Below, piece after piece: positions 1 to 4,308 of a DNA stretch of 17,507 bases. The stretch's first letter is position 1, and the number at the start of each line of letters is the position of its first letter. The notes beneath the pieces were generated by a model, which saw nothing but the letters and a program-made list of their open reading frames with translations, had not been told where the DNA came from and ran no database searches. The stretch is from an uncultured candidate division Zixibacteria bacterium (GTDB taxonomy: Bacteria > Zixibacteria > MSB-5A5 > GN15 > PGXB01): positions 1-17,507 of the forward strand of contig CALAMC010000046.1 in the NCBI GenBank assembly GCA_937925655.1. The letters are read 5' to 3'. Both the position numbers and the translations under genes were made by a program.

Positions 1-834
1 TTCTCGCGCAATGCAATGACAATCAACAAGGCGGGTATTCATAGAATATTGAAAAATCCCATTTATTATGGTGAGTATGTCTGGAAAGGAAAAAGATATA
101 TCGGCAAGCATGTTCCCTTGATATCAAAAAAACTCTTTGACGAAGTGCAGGATGTATTCGAACAGGTCAGCTGGCGCAAGGAGACGAAGCGGAGCTTCCC
201 GTTTGCCGGGATTGTTAGGTGCGGAAAATGCGGTTGTGCCATGACTCCGGAAATCAAAAAAGGTAAATATGTTTATTATCATTGCACGCAGTATAAGGGT
301 AAGTGTGACAACGTTTATATCCGGGAAGAAAACCTGTCAGATCTGCTTGCCGATGTTGTCCAAAGAATACAGATAGACCAGGATACAGTTGATTCGATAA
401 AAAGAGCCCTTCTTGAAAGTCAGAAAGACAAAGTTAAATTCAAGAACGAATCGATAAAAGCCCTCGGAAAAAAGCTGGATCATATTCGGCGACTGCTGGA
501 TAAGTCCTACGAAGATAAATTGAGCGGGTTGATCTCCGAAGAACTATGGCGTCGGAAATCTGCCGAATGGGAGAATGCCATAATCGATATTCAGATTCAA
601 ATCAAAGCCCATGAAAACGCCAACTTCAACTACTATGAAACCGGCAGCGCCATTTTAGAACTGGCTAAGAGTGCTTATGGCTTGTACTTAGAACAAAATC
701 ACTCTGAACAGAGGCAATTGCTCAATGCAATACTATCGAACTGCACGTTTTATCGTGGAAGCCTTTGTCCCACATACAAAAAACCCTTTGACATCCTTGC
801 CAAAGGGTCTCTTTTAAAATCAAAGCGGGGCTGA
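1..834 (+). CDS. Large serine recombinase, C-terminal part (5' end outside window)
   Basis: This is the back part of a large serine recombinase/resolvase, an enzyme that cuts and rejoins DNA at attachment sites of phages or integrative elements. The frame is open to base 1 (FSRNA precedes the first Met at 16), so the catalytic resolvase domain lies off the left edge. Visible parts are the end of the recombinase domain (KAGIHRILKNPIYYGEYVWK), a zinc ribbon with CGKCGC and later single Cys residues near HC and KC (about residues 70-105), a coiled-coil stretch (about 120-210), and the family-typical tail PTYKKPFDILAKG. The last three codons and the TGA lie within the 3' end of tRNA-Asp on the other strand, so the two genes overlap convergently by 9 nt. 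Family assignment is confident. Whether the element is intact cannot be judged from this window. Confidence 0.9.
   Translation, partial: FSRNAMTINKAGIHRILKNPIYYGEYVWKGKRYIGKHVPLISKKLFDEVQDVFEQVSWRKETKRSFPFAGIVRCGKCGCAMTPEIKKGKYVYYHCTQYKGKCDNVYIREENLSDLLADVVQRIQIDQDTVDSIKRALLESQKDKVKFKNESIKALGKKLDHIRRLLDKSYEDKLSGLISEELWRRKSAEWENAIIDIQIQIKAHENANFNYYETGSAILELAKSAYGLYLEQNHSEQRQLLNAILSNCTFYRGSLCPTYKKPFDILAKGSLLKSKRG
778..808 (-). terminator. Rho-independent terminator for tRNA-Asp, inside the recombinase gene
   Basis: On the minus strand an 8-bp perfect stem (arms 801-808 and 783-790, 10-nt loop) is followed by a run of six T. It starts about 18 nt after the tRNA-Asp 3' end and should terminate the tRNA transcript. 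Read on the plus strand, the same bases encode the conserved recombinase tail KPFDILAKG. There the stem is followed by CTCTTTT, so weaker termination in that direction is possible too. Confidence 0.75.
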
Positions 835-900
835 CGAGGCTCGAACTCGCGACCTCCTACGTGACAGGCAGGCGTTCTAACCAAACTGAACTACAGCCCC
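826..900 (-). tRNA. tRNA-Asp (anticodon GTC)
   Basis: The 75-nt cloverleaf has a 7-bp acceptor stem GGGGCTG/CAGCCCC, discriminator G73 (as expected for tRNA-Asp), D-arm, anticodon stem CCTGC/GTAGG around the loop CTGTCAC (anticodon GTC, complement at 863-865), and a T-arm with TTCGAG. CCA is not encoded. The first 28 nt, plus 2 nt upstream, are duplicated exactly at 1234-1263. Confidence 0.97.
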
Positions 901-902
901 GG
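873..902. repeat. 30-bp direct repeat, copy 1 (in tRNA-Asp)
   Basis: This stretch is identical to 1234-1263. It covers the 5' 28 nt of tRNA-Asp plus 2 nt upstream. The two copies bracket the GIY-YIG gene, giving a 361-bp repeat period. Confidence 0.95.
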
Positions 903-938
903 CATTTAGAAACTTCTTTCCTCAACCGAGCGGTATCT

Positions 939-967
939 ATATTATATTAATTCGGCAGAATTATCAA
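939..967 (-). promoter_or_regulatory. Candidate promoter of tRNA-Asp within the end of the GIY-YIG gene
   Basis: On the minus strand, TTGATA (967-962) lies 17 nt from TAATAT (944-939). A TATAAT (946-941) lies at the shorter 15-nt spacing. This places a start about 30 nt before tRNA-Asp. It would let the tRNA be transcribed despite the inserted nuclease gene upstream. The region is AT-rich, so chance matches are possible. Confidence 0.4.
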
Positions 968-1202
968 TCAATTTTTGCAGTTTTCCCTTATTTTTCCATG
1001 ATTTAAGCTGTTTTTCTCTGGCCATTGCCTCCGACCTTGTGTTAAACTGTTTTATATATATAAGCTTCCAGGGGACGCCGGACCTGGTATATCCCGAACT
1101 CCCTCTATTATGCCGCCTTAGCCGATCTTCAAGATTTCCAGTCGTGCCAATATAAAACTTTCCGTCTTTGGTGCTTTTAATAATATGCAGGAAGTATTTC
1201 AA
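942..1202 (-). CDS. Small GIY-YIG nuclease domain protein (YhbQ/UPF0213-like)
   Basis: This 86-residue single-domain GIY-YIG endonuclease has the metal-dependent DNA-cutting fold of UvrC and of homing nucleases. Landmarks are strand 1 FLHIIKS (the GIY position is degenerate), KFYIGTTGNLEDRLRRHN carrying YIG and the catalytic-type Arg, PWKLIYIKQF, and EAMAREKQLKSWK with the metal-binding Glu. Length is typical of free-standing family members. The start is taken as TTG at 1202-1200, the only NTG codon near the domain edge, 8 nt after GGAAGG. The same frame stays open without a stop up to 1266, through a tRNA-Asp-like sequence, so the gene begins inside the T-loop of that tRNA remnant. It is co-oriented with tRNA-Asp, tRNA-Val and the decayed copy. 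The biological target is unknown; a tRNA-gene-associated mobile or homing role is inferred from position only. Confidence 0.85.
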   Translation of the reverse strand: MKYFLHIIKSTKDGKFYIGTTGNLEDRLRRHNRGSSGYTRSGVPWKLIYIKQFNTRSEAMAREKQLKSWKNKGKLQKLIDNSAELI

Positions 1203-1262
1203 ACTTGCGACCTTCCCGACCTGACGGTCGGGACGTTCTAACCAAACTGAACTACAGCCCCG
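1197..1262 (-). pseudogene. Decayed tRNA-Asp copy merging into the GIY-YIG gene
   Basis: On the minus strand the first 28 nt equal those of the intact tRNA-Asp: acceptor 5' strand, D-arm and start of the anticodon arm. The anticodon stem is then replaced by an 8-bp perfect hairpin whose loop still reads GTCA. It is followed by GGTCGC(A)AGTTTGAAA, which matches the tRNA T-arm with a few changes. The acceptor 3' strand is missing and the sequence passes directly into nuclease codons. It cannot form a functional tRNA as it stands. Confidence 0.8.
1214..1233. repeat. Perfect 8-bp palindromic hairpin in place of the anticodon arm
   Basis: The arms TCCCGACC and GGTCGGGA (1214-1221 and 1226-1233, with the strand-symmetric complement) enclose a 4-nt loop, TGAC on plus and GTCA on minus. 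It sits exactly where the anticodon arm of the tRNA-Asp remnant should be and lies 11 nt upstream of the nuclease start codon. Confidence 0.85.
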
Positions 1263-1263
1263 G
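1234..1263. repeat. 30-bp direct repeat, copy 2 (in tRNA-Asp remnant)
   Basis: This stretch is identical to 873-902. Similarity continues more weakly on both sides: toward lower coordinates through the anticodon and T-arm remnants, and only AT-rich resemblance beyond 1263. Confidence 0.95.
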
Positions 1264-1334
1264 TTTTATGGAAATTTATGTCTTCAAGCCGGCCGACTAT
1301 TTATAAGCCTCAAGGGCCAATTCCTCAAAATTAT

Positions 1335-1408
1335 TGGGCAGTACTGGACTCGAACCAGTGACCCCCTGCGTGTAAGGCAGGTGCTCTAACCAACTGAGCT
1401 AACTGCCC
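1335..1408 (-). tRNA. tRNA-Val (anticodon TAC)
   Basis: The 74-nt cloverleaf has acceptor GGGCAGT/ACTGCCC, discriminator A, D-arm TTAGCTCAGTTGGTTAGAG, anticodon loop CTTACAC (TAC; complement at 1372-1374), and T-arm GTTCGAGTC. CCA is not encoded. The 5' end is only 12 nt after the stop codon of the small membrane protein gene, so both are probably made from the consensus promoter at 1684-1711. Confidence 0.97.
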
Positions 1409-1420
1409 TAAACTACACGC

Positions 1421-1666
1421 TTAGATTTCACTTCCGGCTTCCTCAGAGGGTTTGCGCTTCTTGCGGTCCCGAATCATAATCGATATCGGAATCAGCACGC
1501 AATACCCCAGAACCAGAAGAATCGGAGCCAAGGTTATGGATCCGGCCGATAATGCGATATAGCCGCCGATTATCACTACCAGGCCGAGCCCGAAAAACAG
1601 ATAGTTAATCGTCCCAAATGGCCATTCGAAACGGCCCTTGTCTTCGTCTTTTTCTTTTTTTGCCAT
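1421..1666 (-). CDS. Small two-helix membrane protein (DUF3098-like)
   Basis: This 81-residue protein has a charged N-terminus (MAKKEKDEDKG), the phrase FEWPFGTINY, two hydrophobic segments (about residues 24-43 and 47-65) and a basic, cytosolic-looking tail (RDRKKRKPSEEAG). The WPFG-x-NY entry followed by two helices resembles DUF3098, small inner-membrane proteins of unknown role found in the FCB group; this match is from memory of the family pattern. ATG at 1666 is preferred over the in-frame TTG at 1684, because the promoter -10 box lies on that TTG. The predicted leader is only about 10 nt and has no Shine-Dalgarno site, since GGAG at 1682-1679 is upstream of the expected transcript start. 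It is followed directly by tRNA-Val. Confidence 0.75.
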   Translation of the reverse strand: MAKKEKDEDKGRFEWPFGTINYLFFGLGLVVIIGGYIALSAGSITLAPILLVLGYCVLIPISIMIRDRKKRKPSEEAGSEI

Positions 1667-1683
1667 CACTTTAACAGACTCCA

Positions 1684-1711
1684 ATTATAAACGTAACCGG
1701 CTGATTGTCAA
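1684..1711 (-). promoter_or_regulatory. Consensus sigma-70 promoter for small membrane protein and tRNAs
   Basis: On the minus strand, TTGACA (1711-1706) and TATAAT (1689-1684) both match the consensus perfectly, with a 16-nt spacer. The expected start near 1677 leaves only about 10 nt before the ATG at 1666. The strength fits a stable-RNA promoter serving tRNA-Val and possibly tRNA-Asp. Confidence 0.85.
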
Positions 1712-1717
1712 GCCTTT

Positions 1718-2965
1718 TTAACTATTTTCGGTTGTTACAGGTTCATCCTTTATATGCCGGGAAGCCGCAAAAAACAACCCCCATAAAGCATAAAGGAATA
1801 TCCGCAATTCCAAGTCATCCGTGACCGATTCATATAGCCCGGTTAAAATAAAAACAATTGTGGCATTCATCACCGCCGATGATATCACCCGCCCCGTCTG
1901 AACGAAATCCCCATCCGTCAGAGATTTTCTGAACTTGCCAAACATCGCCCAATATATGCCCAGAAAAAATGCCAACGATGGCAACCCCGTGTGGACGGCA
2001 ATATTCAAATAATCGTTATGAGCGTGGTTATGATAATAGGGATAGGTCGGGTGGACATAAGGAAGGAAATTTTCCACGAAATTCCCCGGCCCGACCCCGA
2101 ATACGGGTCGCTCGGATATCATCGAAACCGTCGATTTCCAAATAACATAGCGCGACCGCGGATTGGTGCCGCTTAGCTCCATCTTGAGATGCGAAATATG
2201 CTGGCCGACCAGACCCGGGGCCAACAGGCAGAGCAATCCGACCACCAAAATCACCGACGGCAGCAAAATCTTCAAATATCTTCCTCGATAGTACCATAAG
2301 AACAATGCCGATACCCCCAGGAAAACCAATCCGACCCCTCTTTGATATGACAAAAGCGCCGCCACCGCCGATAAAAACGAAGCTGCGCCAAAAGCGATTT
2401 TATATTTTCTCGATTCTGTCAATTCGACCAGCGGAAACAGCAAGGCCGCGAGAATTATGAAATAGTTGCCGAACGTAATCGTATTGTTGAAAAACCCGGA
2501 AACACGATATCTGGAGGTTTCAATCGGCAGCAATTTTTCCATGCGATAGATGTCGTATCCCATGTAATGCTGAATTATCGCATAAATCGAAATAATTGCA
2601 GCCGAAATGGCCAGAAGTTTCAGCATTTTAACAACCCGCTCTTTACTATTCAATACAATAGCCATGGCCGGAATGACCGCAAATATCCATTCGTCCCGGA
2701 AAATAATAAAAGACCGGCGCAAACCGGTTCCGGCCAGACAGGAGACAAATGACCAGGCCAGATATAAACCAATTAATATTATCAGCGGGTCTTTGAAGTC
2801 GATATTTTTATAACGCTTCTCTTTGAATAAAATGATCAAGGCGCAAAAGATGGCTCCGGCGGCGAACGTTTCGGCTCCGCCTTTGGAAAATGTCGTTGTA
2901 ATAAAAAATCCCCCGGCGGAAAAAAGGCCGAGTTTTCGGATAAAATCTATCGAACGGTCGTTCAT
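1718..2965 (-). CDS. O-antigen ligase/polymerase-like membrane protein (Wzy_C family)
   Basis: This 415-residue polytopic inner-membrane protein has about ten hydrophobic segments. It carries the Wzy_C signature: a large periplasmic loop after FLGVSALFLWYYRGR, ending in HNHAHNDYLN (about residues 312-321) and then GLPSLAFFLGIYW. Family members either attach O-antigen to lipid A-core (WaaL) or polymerise surface glycans. Sequence alone does not decide which. Its ATG (2965) directly abuts the gmhA stop, and gmhA makes a heptose precursor of LPS core, which supports a lipopolysaccharide role. It appears to be the last gene of the recX-alaS operon. No clear terminator follows before the next promoter. 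Confidence 0.85.
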   Translation of the reverse strand: MNDRSIDFIRKLGLFSAGGFFITTTFSKGGAETFAAGAIFCALIILFKEKRYKNIDFKDPLIILIGLYLAWSFVSCLAGTGLRRSFIIFRDEWIFAVIPAMAIVLNSKERVVKMLKLLAISAAIISIYAIIQHYMGYDIYRMEKLLPIETSRYRVSGFFNNTITFGNYFIILAALLFPLVELTESRKYKIAFGAASFLSAVAALLSYQRGVGLVFLGVSALFLWYYRGRYLKILLPSVILVVGLLCLLAPGLVGQHISHLKMELSGTNPRSRYVIWKSTVSMISERPVFGVGPGNFVENFLPYVHPTYPYYHNHAHNDYLNIAVHTGLPSLAFFLGIYWAMFGKFRKSLTDGDFVQTGRVISSAVMNATIVFILTGLYESVTDDLELRIFLYALWGLFFAASRHIKDEPVTTENS

Positions 2966-3553
2966 CTAAAAAAGATCGCTTTCGATCAACTCCACCAGAA
3001 GGTGTATATAGAAAATATGTTCTTCCTGAATTCTCTGAACCGATTTATGCGGAATAATCAGCTTTTTGTCGCATATGGTTGCCAGTTTGCCGCCATTGCC
3101 GCCAAGAAGCCCGATCACCAGAAGATTCATCTGACGGGCGGTTTCGGCGGCCTTAACAACATTGGCCGAGTTGCCCGATGTCGATATGGCCAGCAGGACA
3201 TCGCCGGGTTTGCCTAACGCCGCGACCTGACGGGCATATATGCTATCAAAACCATAATCGTTGGCCGCCGCCGTCATGACCGAGATGTCGGCATTAAGGC
3301 ATATTGCCGCCAAAGCGGCACGGTTCCGCTCCGAGGTCAGACGAACAATCATCTCGGCGGCCATATGGGAGCTGTCGGCGGCCGAACCACCATTGCCGCA
3401 AATTAAAATCTTCCCTCCGGCTCCCAGCACGCCCGATATGCGTTCGGCAATATCGACCGCCGCGGTGGCCAGACCTTCGGCCGTTTTTAATCGCAATTGC
3501 GCCGATTCCTCGGCCGCCCGCATGATCATATTACAGCGTTCTTCATCCGTCAT
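2966..3553 (-). CDS. gmhA: Phosphoheptose isomerase (sedoheptulose-7-phosphate isomerase)
   Basis: This 195-residue SIS-domain protein converts sedoheptulose 7-phosphate to D-glycero-D-manno-heptose 7-phosphate, the first step of heptose synthesis for LPS core. Visible motifs are ICGNGGSAADSSHMAAE (about 51-67), ISTSGNSANVV phosphate-binding loop (about 123-133), IGLLGGNGGK, and the C-terminal QRIQEEHIFYIHLLVE (about 173-188) with the family's catalytic-type Glu and His. Length and motif order match GmhA, although DiaA-like homologues share the fold. The start ATG overlaps the upstream TGA as ATGA (4 bp), indicating translational coupling with the GGGPS-like gene. The O-antigen ligase-like gene follows with no gap. 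Confidence 0.9.
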   Translation of the reverse strand: MTDEERCNMIMRAAEESAQLRLKTAEGLATAAVDIAERISGVLGAGGKILICGNGGSAADSSHMAAEMIVRLTSERNRAALAAICLNADISVMTAAANDYGFDSIYARQVAALGKPGDVLLAISTSGNSANVVKAAETARQMNLLVIGLLGGNGGKLATICDKKLIIPHKSVQRIQEEHIFYIHLLVELIESDLF

Positions 3554-4308
3554 ATTTTGATGCTTTCCCGAATATGGGCCGCGCGCGCAAACTCCATGAG
3601 CCGCCGGTCGCCCGATTTTTCAAAATGATTGCCGACAATTACAAACGATGATCCGGCCATGATTTTTTTCTCGACCTCTTCCGGAGTTCTTATCCCGCCC
3701 CCGACAATCAACGGAATATCGACATAATCGACAACGTCGGAAATCAACACCTCCGGCACCGTCCGTGATGCCCCCGAACCGGCCTCCAGAAAGACCGCTT
3801 TCATCCCGAAATACTGGGCCGTAAGGGCATAAGCGCAGACAATATCGTGCTTGTCCGACGGTATCGGAAGCGTGTTGGACATGTATTGCACCGACGTGTA
3901 TTTCCCTGACTCTATTAAAAGGTACGCCGTCGGGATCGGCTCCAGACCGAATTTCTTTATTATCGGCGCCCCCTTGAGTTGCTCGTCGATTAGATATTGC
4001 GGGTTGCGTCCGGACAACAGCGCCGTGAACAGGATGGCGTCGGCGTACGGTGAAATCTGACTGTGAGCGCCGGGGAAGATTATCACCGGCAGATTCGTGG
4101 CGGCCTTGATTTTCTTGACCGATTCATGGAAATTCCCCTTTATCGCCAGCGACGAACCGACCAACAAAGCATCGACTTCGCATTCTTCGGCCTTTTCGGC
4201 GGTGGCCAGGAGTTCGTTTTCCCCGACCCGGTCGGGATCGAGTAAAACCAGAAAACCGCCGCCGCGCTCGGCTTTTATTTCCAGCAATTTGTCAAATATG
4301 CCGGTCAT
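3550..4308 (-). CDS. Geranylgeranylglyceryl/heptaprenylglyceryl phosphate synthase family (GGGPS/PcrB)
   Basis: This 252-residue TIM-barrel prenyltransferase would join a polyprenyl diphosphate to sn-glycerol 1-phosphate, making the ether bond typical of archaeal lipids. Features include FLVLLDPDR (about 19-27, metal-binding Asp), GSSLAIKGNFHESVKKIK, FPGAHSQISPYADAILF, LIESGKYTSVQYMSNTLPIP, LEAGSGAS, and the phosphate-binding IVGGGIRTPEEVEKK and VIVGNHFEK. Length and motifs fit the group II enzymes found in Bacteroidota and other FCB bacteria, rather than Bacillus PcrB. The prenyl chain length used cannot be read from the sequence. Its ATG overlaps the alaS TGA by 4 bp (ATGA), and its own stop overlaps gmhA the same way. 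It is therefore part of one tightly coupled operon. Confidence 0.9.
   Translation of the reverse strand: MTGIFDKLLEIKAERGGGFLVLLDPDRVGENELLATAEKAEECEVDALLVGSSLAIKGNFHESVKKIKAATNLPVIIFPGAHSQISPYADAILFTALLSGRNPQYLIDEQLKGAPIIKKFGLEPIPTAYLLIESGKYTSVQYMSNTLPIPSDKHDIVCAYALTAQYFGMKAVFLEAGSGASRTVPEVLISDVVDYVDIPLIVGGGIRTPEEVEKKIMAGSSFVIVGNHFEKSGDRRLMEFARAAHIRESIKI

Noticed and set aside
873..1263. CRISPR or integron-like array
   Set aside because: There are only two repeat copies, and they are explained as tRNA-Asp sequence; no spacers or cas genes are present.
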